A stretch of DNA of 64,000 bases from Caenorhabditis elegans (lineage: Eukaryota > Nematoda > Chromadorea > Rhabditida > Rhabditidae), in the NCBI RefSeq assembly GCF_000002985.6, contig NC_003284.9, positions 16,554,001-16,618,000 of the forward strand, given 5' to 3'. Every line of letters begins with the position of its first letter. Position 1 is the first letter of the stretch. Position numbers and translations under genes: made by a program. This document shows positions 37,004 through 55,954 of this stretch, one piece after another. The notes beneath the pieces were generated by a model. It was not told the DNA's origin and searched no databases. It worked only from the letters and a program-made list of their open reading frames with translations.

Positions 37004-40000
37004 GCATGTCGAAGAGAGACAGAGCGAGTGTATTCGAGAGGAGACCAAGGTCTCTATTGAAAACCAGTTGCATTTCGATTATTGTGGTCAAGTGAACAAT
37101 TTTTTGTACAAGATAATTTTTATAATTTGCTACAATATATAGAGTTGTGTGATTTTTTTTTAAATAAAAACGAAACTTCTGAATTGATTATGCTAGAATA
37201 AATATTTTAACTTTTAATATCGCTTGGTACTACAGTTACCAAATAAATTGTCGAAAAGTTGAAAAAAGACTGTAATTTTATGTTTAAAAAACTGAAAGTT
37301 ACCAGTTAAAAAAATCTTCAGTATTAAGAATGTGCAAGAAAGACAATATTCTCACTGACGCTATTTTACCTTTAAAATTTTTGAACAATTTTCAGGATGT
37401 TTTTTTTCAATTTCAATAATGCATAGTATAACCACCCGCCTTTCTGTTCCCACTATCACTTGAAATTTATGACATAATTATGATATTATGACATTTGAAG
37501 AAATGAATAAAACATTTTCATGATCTTGCAGAAAGGAAAATTTGTTCGTGAAATTCAATATTCTCTTGTATAAAAAAACAACGTTTTTGTACATCTCCGC
37601 GGATTCTCCGTTTTGGAATGACCTGTCCATTTGTGCCGTATGCCGAGCATCGCGGCAAGAATGTCCCAAACGAAGAGAGGTGAGAAGCCACAAATTGGAC
37701 GGACGGCGCGCGCGCGCGCGCGGAAAACAAGAAGAGAGGTGTCCCATTACCAATATCGGGTTGGTGGGGTTCGCGCACAGAGCTGCTCCTATGTTTGTCC
37801 GCACACCGCAACTTGTCTTAGCATAGCATCAAAAAAGTCCACACACACACACAGTACGACATGTCAGGTTGTTGGGTGAAGGGCGCTCCTAATCGCGAGA
37901 AGTAGAGGCTCTCAATTAGCTATCCCAACGTCCTTCTGTGTTGAGCTTGTGTTTACCAACGTTACTTGCAAAATGCATTTTTCACTCTCCATTTACAACG
38001 TCGAGCTTTTGTTTTCAAATGTTTTGTTGTTAAATCAAACAAGAGATCTTAAAACTTTTCCGTTTTGGCTTCAAAAGTGTTCATATGCTGATAACTAATC
38101 TTTATTTCTCACACTCCGGCATGCCATGCAAAATTAAAAATGTTTCTTATTTTTAGAAGAGTGGGTTCTAGAGTATACATTATTTACGTCCAATACAATT
38201 TTTTTTGACAACAACGTTTTACATGGTACAAAATACATGTTTCTTGTTAAAACCTGATAGCAAAATTTTAGTCATATGTAGTTTAACACAGTTTGATTTT
38301 AACTACGTTTTTTTAATTCCCAGTATTTTTTTTGGAAAATGTTTGGTGCAATATATATTTCAGAATTTGCAAAATTATGTTTCAGTTACCCTGAAACTCA
38401 ACATTTGCAACTAAAATGTTTTAACCGTACTCAATATAACATTTTTAATCATATTTTAAAGAATGTTACAAATTTTGCTTGTGATATATTTTTGATGTTT
38501 AATGGTTTTCAATTTTGTTTCTTTTTAATTTCTCAATTCTACAAAAAAATACATGAAAAATATAATGCAAATAAGTTTTTCTTTTCCACTTTTTCATACT
38601 TTAAGAACTGATTTCCATTGAGAAAAAAAATCCAAATCAATAAATTTGTAAGTTGTTCAAAAACCAAACTTTTACGAATAAAGTTTTACTGAATTTGGCA
38701 ACTTTGGGGATACTACTGAACAAATTTTATCTTATTTCATTATTTATTTCCAAATAGATATTTTATGACATTGGGTTTTAAAAAACTCTAACAGTCATTT
38801 ATGATTATTGAACTTCAGAACACCATATTAGGGGTGGTCGGCATTCGGCAAATTTTTTGTCGAAAAATTCGGCAAATCGGCAAATGGCCTGTTCACCAGC
38901 TTGCCGGAAATTTTAAATTTTGGCAAATTGCCGATCTCCCGTTTGCGGGATATCAGATTTGCCGGGAGTGTTTAGAGGGCACTTAAAACTGTCTTTTTGA
39001 ATTTTTTCTCGTTTCTTTAGATATGTTCATAGAATTTGTCAATCTTTCAAAATAGATGTAGGAACATTCATAGCATGCGTAAAATTTTGCCTACTGAAAT
39101 TGAAATTCTGAAATTTTCTATGAAAAAATGTGCAAAAAAATGTGCAAACCCACAATTTGCAGAATATTTTCGATCATAGCCGTTTTTCCGGCAAAGTCGA
39201 AAAATCGAAAAATCGGCAATTTGTCGGTGTGGCGATTTGGCGGAAATTTTCGAAATTTTCAATTCTGGCAATTTGCCGATTTGCCGGTTTTGCCGAAAAT
39301 TTATATTTGGGCAATTCGCAATTTCTGTTTCTTATTGATTTGAACTCAAAATGACCAAGATAAATGATACCCTACTAGAGTGAATAATTTTTTATCATTT
39401 CATTGATTTTAAAAAATTTTCTCCCTCGGACATTTTGCTGAAACAGATCTTAATTAAAAATTTCAGCGATTTCCTGCCACATTCCATATAGCAGCAATTT
39501 CCGTCTGAATTAAATTATTTGCAACATATGTTTTTCCTCACTTTCCACCCAACACCACTTCAAGACACCAATAAGGCGACGATAATTCGAGTAGCAAACA
39601 CTGTTTCACACGCAATTAATTATAGGTCCGCAACCTTTTCTTCCTCCTACCCACTTCCACTATGCTTTTCGCTTTCATTCATTCCCGAAATTACATATAG
39701 CGGCCTTCATGGGGGTCTCGGCTTGGGGGGAGAGAGGTTCAAGTGTGCGGTCTCATGTGTGTTTCAAGTACAGGGCTTATAGCCGCTTTATTAGTATTTA
39801 AGCTTGTTGGTTTCAATTTGTTTCCCCTCCACGAAAGTTTTTGGGTTATGAGAATAAGAATAAGGAAATGCCCACACACCACGGAAAAGTAAAAACTGGC
39901 ATTCAGGATGGGTGGGCTTCGACTTCTTCTCACTTCCTCCTGTTTTTCATTTCCTACCGTTTGTGTGAAATTCTATGTACATATAGACAGAAGAAGTGGG

Positions 40001-41237
40001 GATGCTGAGTTTTTTAGTGGACCTCCGATGTATATCGCATGAATCATTTTCAATCGGTTTTCTCTCCCCCTTTCTCCCCACCCGATTATGGTAGTCGTCG
40101 TGAAGGGGGGCGGCGCCTACCTCCGCCTTCTTCTTAGTTGTTGGCAATAACACAACAAGATGCGCAAGTCTTTGGTCCTAACTTTTAATCATTTTTCATG
40201 CCCAGCCATATCGCAGCGGGTAACTTTATCTCCTTTACCTTATTTGTTCTGTTATCCAAATACTCTCCCCCAACTCCTCAAACTTGCTAGCTCTCAGAGA
40301 GCTCTACCTTGTATATCCTCTTGTTGCTCATTATGAATTCTTACACATGCTTTTATATTATAAATTATTCAGGAGTAGAACTAATAATGGATTGTAGAGA
40401 TGTAAAAATAACATATACCAATAGTTGAAATGGTTGAAGAATAATTCAGCGTTATAAATTTTTTAATAGTATTGTAGGAGCTCCTTTAAAAATGAATTGC
40501 GTGTTCATTTACTGATTCATTCAAGTTAAAGTTAGAACATTTTTGTCTCAAATTCTTATAGGACTAGGCAAATCAAAGCCTCCCAAGATACAACCAGTTT
40601 AATTTTGTTTTTTTCAAAAAAATTTAGTCTGGATAATGGCAAGCATACCAAGTCCTGATATGAATATGGTCTACCAGAATTTTTATTTTTCCACATTTTC
40701 AATTTTATATTTTCAAGTTACTTTTTTTCCTCACAAAAAATTCTAGTTTTCTCAACATGCAATTTATTACAATATCAATTTTTATGAATTTTGAATTTAT
40801 TTGAAATATCCCGTGTCAAATGCAAATACAAAAAAGTCGCGTACATCCATCGCGTGAAGTACCACGTGGGATCATGATTGTTGAAAAAAATCTAGACAGT
40901 ACTACATCCATCCTCTCCCACTGTCTTCTTGATCTAACAACACATACCGAAGAGTTGGCTCACTCTCTTGACGGGCGGCTCTCTGTGCTCTCGGGCTAGC
41001 TGCTTCCACCCCCCGTCCCTGTCCACTCAGCTTTCCGCGTATGTTCTGGCCTCCCATTCGGACTCGAACTAAGGTTTTTCTTGCGCCAAAGCTCCGAACA
41101 TTAGCAAATCCAGATTCTTGTGCCGATGTTTCGTCATACTTCAAATTCCTCCCACACTTTTCCAATTTGCTCTTTTTTGTTGCTCTTACTTGGTTTTTTT
41201 CTCTTCAACCTCTAGCCTCAAAAATTTCACTTTTCAG
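37004..41237. other. Intergenic tRNA-Val to cdh-9
   Basis: No supported gene. A short (CG)n run of about 16 bases sits near 37706-37721. Blocks of lower AT content at 37600-37900, 39500-40300 and 40900-41200 may be regulatory sequence of cdh-9. The segment 40840-41200 directly precedes the start and is pyrimidine-rich. Confidence 0.5.
38829..39320. repeat. CGGCAAAT-family foldback repeat
   Basis: The left part has CGGCATTCGGCAAATTTTTT and TCGGCAAATCGGCAAATGG. The right part has CTGGCAATTTGCCGATTTGC followed by CGGTTTTGCCGAAAATT, its complement. The middle (about 38985-39120) is AT-rich and unpaired. It is the fullest copy of this vocabulary in the window. Confidence 0.6.
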
Positions 41238-41239
41238 CC

Positions 41240-47912
<6,673 letters not shown>

Positions 47913-48223
47913 TATGTATCCGATAAAAATTCTGAAATATCTGTTCATCTCCCTCAACGCCCCAATCTTACTGGTCACATGCTCCTCGCTTCAATAATTT
48001 TTTTTTGCAAATTGTCATTGTAAATACGCAACCTCGTCGAATTCTTTCACAGCTCTTTCACAATCATATCGGTGACTTTCTTTCTCACAATATTCTATTC
48101 ATTGTATCTTCAAAAGTGCTCATTCCTTTGTCTAACCGTTTTGCTTACAATTAACTTATGTTACCTTCGCTTTGCAGTTTCAAAACTACAGGGTTGATCT
48201 CATATTCACATTACTTTTTGATC

Positions 48224-48229
48224 AATAAA
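48224..48229 (+). other. Polyadenylation signal AATAAA, cdh-9
   Basis: A canonical AATAAA lies 312 bases after the cdh-9 stop, within T/A-rich sequence. It is the first strong candidate on this strand. Confidence 0.55.
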
Positions 48230-48429
48230 TATATTTATATAAATTTTGCAACTGTTAATTTCGTTTGAAGAACACAAGTAAAATACAGATTCAATTTTAT
48301 GGAAATATTTGAGATGATATTACGGTAAGCATATCCAGTCCAAAAGTTTCGCGTTGTGTTTCACGGAAAATGATAAATGTAAAAGTTTTTTGTCTGCCTT
48401 TTGGTTTCCAAAAAATTCCAAAATTGTAT

Positions 48430-48722
48430 TTTTTTCTTTTTTTTTATTCATTCATTTTTAGTCATACATACATCATTTATCATTCATCCATTTCAGCTCG
48501 CTTGTCGATCTCCAGTTGGCCTGATCCTCATTGACCTTCTCGGCCCAAGTTCGCCGCCGTGGTTGTTTGTGAAATGATCCACGAGCTGCTCCTTCGCCTG
48601 TCAATGCCGGTGTTTCTGGCATTGACAGGGTGGCTAGGGGTGTGGGGGTCGAACCATTAACCCCCCGGGTGGCCGAATCAAGACCGCCGCCTTGATCCAC
48701 TCGGCCATCCTCCCGCCGAAAG
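48430..48722 (-). mobile_element. tRNA-derived SINE (Ser/Leu-tRNA-like head)
   Basis: Read on the minus strand from about 48720, the head is GGCGGGAGGATGGCCGAGTG, then GATCAAGGCGGCGGTCTTGA, with the A box TGGCCGAGTGG and B box GGTTCGACCCC of a class II (Ser/Leu) tRNA. The body has a 12-bp perfect hairpin (48597-48629) and a GC-rich section, and the end is ATGAATGAATAAA followed by an A-rich tail. RNA polymerase III head, unrelated body and A-rich tail is the layout of a retroposed SINE. It lies between convergent cdh-9 and aotl-1. The 92-codon minus frame across it is probably incidental. Confidence 0.75.
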
Positions 48723-49702
48723 AACAATAGAACATAGCTGATTAAGTTCACGTGATGATTTACATATTAAGAAGAGAAATAACTTCCAGGGGTCGAAGTT
48801 CATAACTTTTTTTGTTGTACATGGATTTATTCGAAAATTTCGGAAAGTATGTTATCAACCCTGCTCTTTCACGTGATGGTAGTTTCAAAATGATTTGAAC
48901 AGCCAAAGTTTATCAGACTGATGTTCTTTCTAGTTTATTTTCAGACTTTTTAAGTTAAAGGGTAATTTTGCTTATTCAAAAGTATAATGTGAAAGTTCAA
49001 AAAAGAATTGGAGGAAATTGCAGCCAGAAAAATTGCTAAGAGTTTTTTTTTCCATCAAAAAAACATGTTTTACTTGTTTGATATGTCAGAAGTCTGTAAA
49101 AAACTAAAAACACTATTCCGTTTTAACATGTTCTATCTTTTTTAAATTAAAACTGAACTTCCAATTAGATAACAAAAATTTAAGTGTCAGAATTTCGACT
49201 AATTCTGATATCTGAACATATTCAAATATTTCAAATCAGTTTTGTTTTTCAATAAAATATTTTCATTACATCTTCGAAATCCTTCTGGATTTTTTTAAAA
49301 CCGATTAGCATTGCCCTTTTCGTTCACATCTGGTCATTTTTTCAGTTTCTATATAGCAAAAAGTATATCTGATAATTTTTATAAGGTTAGAAAATAATTT
49401 TCATTTGAAACATTTCAATCACAATTATTAAAACGATATTGCAACTAGCAAAACACATGGCCTTTTTGAATGAGCTTATGAAGCTGATGGAAAAAATACA
49501 AGTACATCATCTAAACTGGCTAAAAATTAAAAGAACAAAACTACATACAAATTGTATTAAGAGGAATGGACTTTGGAAACTTGAATTGAAAAATAAATTG
49601 AATTATGCATGTAACAGAAAGTAACAAAGAAGGAAAGTGTGTTGTTGGTAGCGTGTTTGTAAATAATAAATAGAATTTCGATGACTAGTGCATGAGGAAT
49701 AT
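48723..49702. other. Intergenic, downstream of aotl-1
   Basis: AT-rich, no supported gene. It should contain the 3' UTR of the minus-strand gene, but I found no strong minus-strand AATAAA close to the stop. Confidence 0.5.
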
Positions 49703-52700
49703 TCAAGAAAATTGGTTATCCGCAAGTATTGACTTGTTATTGTTACTATTTTTGAACATATTGTAAGGAATTGGAGCAGTCGGTACAGGGTCGAATGATG
49801 ATCCAGATGATGATCTGCAACTTTTTTTGTATAGTTTGTTACTTTTGAAGATGTTTATCGAATCGTAATAGATTCTGGAGCTAGTATTTTCAGCTTGACC
49901 TATGTGTGTTTCTAGAAAGTATTCAACTGAAAATTTTATACTCAAAAACTAACTTAAAAAGGAACTTACAATTAGAGAAAAGTTCAAGATTCACTGTAGT
50001 TTTGCTTTCGTTCAGAAAACTCAAATTTTGAGTACTTTTTGCAAAGTTTCCTAGGAAGAAAAAACAACGGTCTCATAATTTTTTGTCTCACCTCCGATGA
50101 AGAGAATTTTGCATCAACGAGCCCGATGAAGTTCTTGCATGTTCTGATAGCCTGGAATATGGGAATTAAGGAAATTATATTTGATTTATTTGAGCAATTA
50201 ATAAAACTGCGTCTTACCCTCCAGTCACGCCCATTCGACCTTTTTTCTTCCTTTCCTGTATTTTCTGTCTAATTTCCTCCATTCTACTCAGTGCCTCGTC
50301 TCCGCTGTCTGGAAAAAAAGAAAAGAAATGAGAAAAAAAAGGAGAGAGGAAGAAGAGTGCTCTTTTCACATGCCAAAAGAAATGCAGTCGACGCTTCCCC
50401 CTTTGCCTTTCTTTTTTCCCGACTAGGGCTTCATATACTCACTTTTATCTACCATTGCTGCATATTTGTCCCGCTCCGACCTCAGTTCGTTGATGATCAG
50501 ATCCTAAAATTTATCAATTATTCATCGAATATGCCCGTTGTAATTTGTGAGCTCATTTCAAAGTGTGTTTTCTGATGTTCTCTATAATAGAAATAAAGCT
50601 CATTTCTAGTATATCAAATATCAGAAACATTTTTATTTATTCTAGGCGCGATAATTAAATATACCAATCTAAAATTACTCTCTTGAATTAAACTCCCAAA
50701 GTTATTAGGCAAAAAGATTCTCCCCGGCCGGGAATTGAACCCGGGTCTCGCATGTGACAGACGCGGATACTCACCACTATACTACCGAGGACACGAAAGA
50801 GAGCGGTTGTTGAGGCTTTTATAAACTGGGTTTATGACCGAAAATTTAGTGCTATATAGTATATGTAACAATAAATTATGTTAATATGTATAAGGGGCAA
50901 CTGGGAAACTTTAAACAATTTATTGAAAACATTTTCTGTGAGAAAACACGTAACCTTGAAAAGTAACGTCTCTATTTTTGAAAAGATCCCTTATAAATGT
51001 TTTCACTTGTTTTAAATTTTGTATAAAAAATTTAGCAGCAGTTCTTGCCTCACCTTTTCATAACTCTCCTCTTTCAATTTGTCCACCTGGGTTTCAAAGT
51101 TGTCAGTTATTGTTGCAAGAGTTGACTTCCGTTGCTCAGTTTTGTCACCGTGAGTTCTAAAAAAAGCTTTTTCAATTCTGCTCTCCATTTCCGTTTTCGG
51201 CTCAGTTCTTCAACAAACGAAGAGAATAAAAGAAGAGAGAAAGAAAAAAAAACAAACTTTCGCAAATCGTTCACCATTCTTTCGAGTTGCTGAATCTTGT
51301 CGTCTTTTGATTGAATGCTCTTTCGCATTCGAATAAGATCCTCTGTGCTGCCGGGAGTAGTGGTTCGCTGCAAAATTGATGATTATGCAAATGAGTAGTG
51401 GTTAGTAATTCCATGAGTAATTCTATAGATGTTCTGGCATGTTCTATTTCAGGGCTTATGTACTACTATGTACAAAGACGGCTTAGACGGCAATATCTAG
51501 GATAAGATTGTTATAGAAGATAAACTAATAATAATAGTTTATAATTTTAATTTCCAGTAAAAAAATTATGAGATGCTAGAAAAATTTTTAATTCTCCATT
51601 TTTTAATGGTATATATTAGAAAAATGATGACGCTCTTTAGACCCTCTGCAAACGTTTTCAAATGTACTAACCTATAGGCGTCCCATCTAATTTTCAGAAA
51701 AAAAATACTGAGACCGGTGCTGATCTATATCAATAAAACTTTCATTACCGGACATTTAACCCCATAATCGGGAACCGGTTCAAATGTTGTCGCCCCCCCC
51801 CCCCCTTTTCCTAGCACACCCCACATTACTTTCATTTACTACTATTTCTCTCCCTGTTTCGAGACAAACCTTAAGACTTCCAGTGAGTGATGTGTCTTTG
51901 TTCAATTGCATTCTTAGCTGAGTCTTCTCCATTTCCCACTGAGCCCGTTCCGACTCAACCATCTGATCCCTCCGATGTTGTTCTTCCCATACTTCGTTTA
52001 GTTGCTTTCGCAGCTCATCAGCGTGTGCCACTACAGCGGACAATTCTTCGCATTTCTAGAAAAAGTGTTTCTTATTGAATTTTAATTTCAAAAAAAAGAT
52101 AACGTACTATCAAGAAAACAGTTTTGATTTGGGAGCTTTAAAAAATATTTTTAATGTAAGTTAAGAAAGCAAAAAACATTTTTTAGAGAAGTCCGGAAGT
52201 GCAAGGTATATTGCAAAGTTAAATTAAAATTTGAATTTCGCAATATTTTTTGAATATGAATGCAAAAGTAATGGTACATAACTATTTGAGTGCCTTTAAA
52301 ATTACCTTGAAAATAGAAAAAAAATTGATAGACAAGTTCTGAATGTTTCTAAACACAGCACGTTTTCAATTGTTGTTTGTATCACATGGAAGTTTTTTTT
52401 CATTTCTTATTTTCCCACGTCAGTTTGCAAATTTTTTTCGCGTTTCACTTTTATTCATTATTATATCAATTGGAGTGTCTCATCAAAAACAAAAAAAATG
52501 AGACAACTGTTAAAAATCTATTTCAAGTAAAAATTGATTTCCGGCTAGTGAGACAATTTTTTATTTATTTTTGGGTTGTCTCGTTATGAAGTCATGTTGA
52601 TCAAAATCCTTAAAAACCGAAAAAGTGGCCAAAGGTGACCAAACCTGGCCACCAATGGGCTCTAAATGTACCATAATCAACGAAGTGAGATCATAATTCA

Positions 52701-55519
52701 AAAACTTCAATTTCCGACTACTGCGACACGGTAAAATATTCTAAATTAGAGATTTTAGCTAACAGTCAGGAAAAAAAAATTTTAAATTTTTGGAGAAGTT
52801 TCATTACGAATTTCGTTCATTTGAAAACATTTTTAGTCTATATGTTCAGAAATTCTCCATATTCACAAAATACCCAAACAACTGTTCACTTTTATCAAAA
52901 GTACACTGTTGTGGTCCTATACTTTTGTTCTCCCCCCATTTTCCCATAAATAAATTGGAAATGTTATCCATTCCGCTCAGCACATTCTCCCACAAATATT
53001 CCATACTTTTTCCCGCTTCGCCAATCTCTCTTGTGAATTGGCGAGTGCCTTCTCAAGCATTGCAATATGATTTCGTTGCTCCTCCAACGTCTGATTCTGT
53101 GCCTCAATCTCCATTTTTTGCCGCTCTTTGCATGCGAAGAGTTCTTGCCCTGAATCGGAAAAAAATCAATTGTATAAGTATTTTATTCGTTTTTTTTTTC
53201 ATATTTCTCATTCTGCTTCTCTGTTTCCAGTTCTATTGTATCAAATTTATTTCTTTTTTTCTCCTCACTCTGCTGAATTTCGTTTAACATCAGGTTCGCC
53301 ACCATCGTTGGTTCAGTACTTGCTTTTTCCAGCCGCATTTGCAAGTCGTCTCTTTCGATGGTAAGTCTGAAACTAAGATTTTTAGAAGATAATGGATTTT
53401 CCTGTTGATTGGATGTTTGTTTGATATATTGCCGCTTGTCAGTTTTTTTTTTGGATAAACTTTTTAAAATAAAAATATTGTAAAATTTCAGAAAAATATG
53501 CCCGTGTAAAACTTTGTATGAAATAAGCTTTTTTTTGCTTACTCGGCATTTGGTTCTGGCTTCTTGCCCAACTTTGTCCTACAAAATATCAACATGGATT
53601 GGCGCAACTTGGCCAAAAGTTAGGCAAGACTTCGGCAAAAATTACACCAAAGTTCAACACAAGTTTCACCCAACTCTCGCCAGACTTCTACCAAAGTTTG
53701 AAACGAAACAAGAAAAGTTTGGGCCAAAGTTTGGCAAGAGTTGGGTTTAAAGTAGGGTAAGAGTAGAGTTCGGCTTTGGTTAAACTCTGGTGCAGTCTCA
53801 ATCCTTTTTCTCAAGTTTAGCCAACTTCTAAGCCAAGTTAAGATTTTTTGGGCCAAACTTGGGCAAGTTGCAAGAGCCAAATGCGAAGAGTATTTTGCCC
53901 AAGTTTGTTTAATCAAATCATTATTGTTGTGAACTTCAATGATATTAGTTGTGTTCAATGTTTGTCTAGTTTGCCCCAAACAACAAAAAAGTGCTGCTCG
54001 TGAATTTTGTGAAATAGTTTTCAATTCATTTTTAAATGGAAACTTTTTTATATTGCCTTCATTAGATATAAATATCAGAAAATTGTTGTCTCTTTTTACC
54101 GACAAGATTTTCAACCAACTTACTTTTTTACAGACTTTTCCAATTGAATAATCACGTTCAGCTCTAAATTTTCTTGCTTTTTTCGTTCATTTGCCAAGTA
54201 TTCGTATTCTTTTTCCAGTCGAGCATATGAGTATTCAATCTGCAAGCATTTAGGTTTCCCACTATTTTGAAACTTCCAACAAACCTGTTGTAGTTTTGAA
54301 AGACTGCGCTTGAAAGCGTCGAGCTCTTTTTTCAAGTGCACATTCTCCTCGCGGAGAATTTGAATGAGCTTCTGGTTGCTGGATACTCCCTAAAATAATT
54401 GTTTGTTTTGCTGTTGCTTGTTGAAGTTCTTACTCTGTTAGTTTGGCTCAATGTGGGGACGTCAAGTGCTTGATCTCCAGATGCAGATGCCCTACGCTGA
54501 TAGGCAGATGTGCTCATTTTTGATTCATTTGGGGGAATACTGAAATTATTAATGTTTAAAAGAAGAAGGTCAAGCTTTTTTTTGTAAAAAAAATATCTCA
54601 GGAAAAATGTTGAGTTTGTCAAAAAAGTTTGTTTGTTTTTTGAAATGCAACTTGAAAGTAGGAAGTTTTAATTTTAGATAATCGTTTAGCTAAAAACCTG
54701 TGCGGAAGTTGTTTAAAAGTTTTTCCATACGAATATAGTGATTAAATATAAAAATGAAACTCTTGTTATAATTTTTGAATTTTTTATTCACAAAAAAAAA
54801 AGAGAGAAATCTAGCAATTTTTCAGTATTCGTCACTTACTACTTATTAAATTCACCAAAATGTTTTCTACGATTTTTATAATTTTATAAAATGAAAAAAA
54901 AAATGCTACAAATTTCCTTATTTAAAAAGTGTGGCTGAAATTAATGCATAGTGGGAAACACTGTGGATAAAGTTATTGATACATTCAAAAAAAATTTTAC
55001 AGTTTACCGTATAACGTTTCAAAAACATCATAAAACCAATACTTACTCTGACGATCTTGATCCACTCGCAATAAGACATGGCTGAGAATGACTGATAGGT
55101 GATGCTGAAATAATATACTATTTTCATCAATCCACCAAAAACAGAAAAAAAACAAAAAATGTCACACGCACGTCCTGCACTTCCATGTAAATCCTTCCGG
55201 CTGTTTGCTCTTTGCATGTTCATTTCAAGCTGATATTTTTCGAGCATCTTCTGCAACCGCTTCTCGTCGTCATCCTTGCTTTTTGTTTGAGCCTGGTGGT
55301 TCATCACTGAAAAATAGTTTTTCGAATTGCAGGACCCCTGGTTCGATATTGCTCACCACTCGCTTTCAGACTTGGATTCAACTGAGCCTCCTTTAGAAGT
55401 GAGTCTAAAATGTTCGTCTCTCCCTGATACATGGGTGTCGGTGGCACTGCATGCACTCGTCGCTGATCCGATGATGTGCCATCCGACGAGCGCGGATCTA
55501 TCACGTCCCCTCGATTCAT
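49703..55519 (-). CDS. aotl-1: Angiomotin-family coiled-coil protein (15 exons, 548 aa)
   Basis: Exons in transcript order: 55519-55357, 55306-55172, 55104-55047, 54539-54434, 54389-54285, 54239-54124, 53366-53269, 53149-53007, 52055-51870, 51367-51258, 51156-51054, 50503-50443, 50308-50218, 50151-50092, 49814-49703. Every junction is GT/AG and the phases close to 549 codons. A TCTCAG acceptor lies 4-5 bases before the ATG at 55519, fitting spliced-leader addition. Residues 155-370 form a coiled coil with the angiomotin pattern: QKLIQILREENVHLKKEL, then a LEKEYEYLANERKK block, then LTIERDDLQMRLEKA, then EEQRNHIAMLEKALANSQ. In vertebrate AMOT the equivalent segments run in the same order. NILDSLLKEAQ (near 37) resembles the motin 'ILQRLLQEQ'. 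A second coiled coil covers about 385-490. Motins are junction scaffolds linking polarity, actin and Hippo/YAP signalling. I see no PPxY motif. The family call is good; the symbol is from memory of a worm angiomotin-like gene here and is less sure. Confidence 0.82.
50721..50791 (-). tRNA. tRNA-Asp (GTC)
   Basis: On the minus strand a 71-nt cloverleaf runs from TCCTCGG to CCGGGGA. The anticodon stem CGCGT/ATGCG encloses CTGTCAC, giving anticodon GTC. The T stem CCGGG/CCCGG is fully paired, the B box is GGTTCAATTCC, and the 3' flank GAATCTTTTTG holds a polymerase III stop. It lies in intron 11 (50504-51053) of the angiomotin-like gene, same strand. Confidence 0.96.
51793..51805. repeat. C13 homopolymer (G13 on minus strand) in aotl-1 intron 9
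   Basis: Thirteen consecutive C on the plus strand, so a G13 run on the coding strand of the angiomotin-like gene, 65 bases downstream of the exon 9 donor. It has G-quadruplex potential. Confidence 0.95.
53540..53892. mobile_element. MITE-like element in aotl-1 intron 6
   Basis: The left end TACTCGGCATTTGGTTCTGG and following TTCTTGCCCAACTTTG face the right end, whose reverse complement is TACTCTTCGCATTTGGCTCT then TGCAACTTGCCCAAGTTTGG. The interior is a degenerate series of CCAAAGTTTGGCAAGA and TTGGCCAAAAGTTAGGC words. No frame with motifs. A possible relative with TTACTCAGCATTTGGTGG starts near 24737. Confidence 0.65.
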
Positions 55520-55764
55520 TCACCCTGAGATTAGTTTCGATTAAATAGTGAATCATCAAGATTGAATGTAGAACGAGAAAAAAATAGGTGAGAAAAATTA
55601 GACATTTATTTGGGTGCTAATATGGCAATCATACCTAGAAATATTTAATCAATAACGTAATTCTCACGTGGTCATTTTTCAACTAAACTACATGAAGCTA
55701 ATACTAACATGAATTTTAACTTCACATCTTGAATGAATGAATATTTTGAATGCAAATACAAACG

Positions 55765-55954
55765 TGGTGTCAGGCCCACGGTGTCAGGCATTACGGTTTC
55801 ATCTACAAAAAATGCGGGAGTTTTTCAATCGAAAAAAAATTGACGCCAGCGCGTTCTTAACCGTGCAAAATCAGTTGAGAACTCTGCGTCTGAACTCCTG
55901 CATTTTTTGTAGGTCTACGTAGATCAAACCAAAATGAGACACATTGACGCCACA
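55765..55954. repeat. Palindromic dispersed repeat
   Basis: The left arm GTGTCAGGCATTACGGTTTC, ATCTACAAAAAATGCGGGAG is complementary to the right arm CTCCTGCATTTTTTGTAGGT, CTACGTAGATCAAACCAAAA. The centre contains GTTCTTAACCGTGC and GTTGAGAACTCTGCGTCT. It is a better preserved copy of the element at 32475-32658. Confidence 0.75.

Noticed and set aside
37478-37879. Overlapping ~100-codon frames on both strands
   Set aside because: They arise from a GC-rich patch including a CG dinucleotide run; no motif, and no agreement on strand or splice sites.
48473-48751. 92-codon minus-strand protein
   Set aside because: It spans the tRNA-like head of the SINE, so it is most likely incidental to the retroposon sequence.
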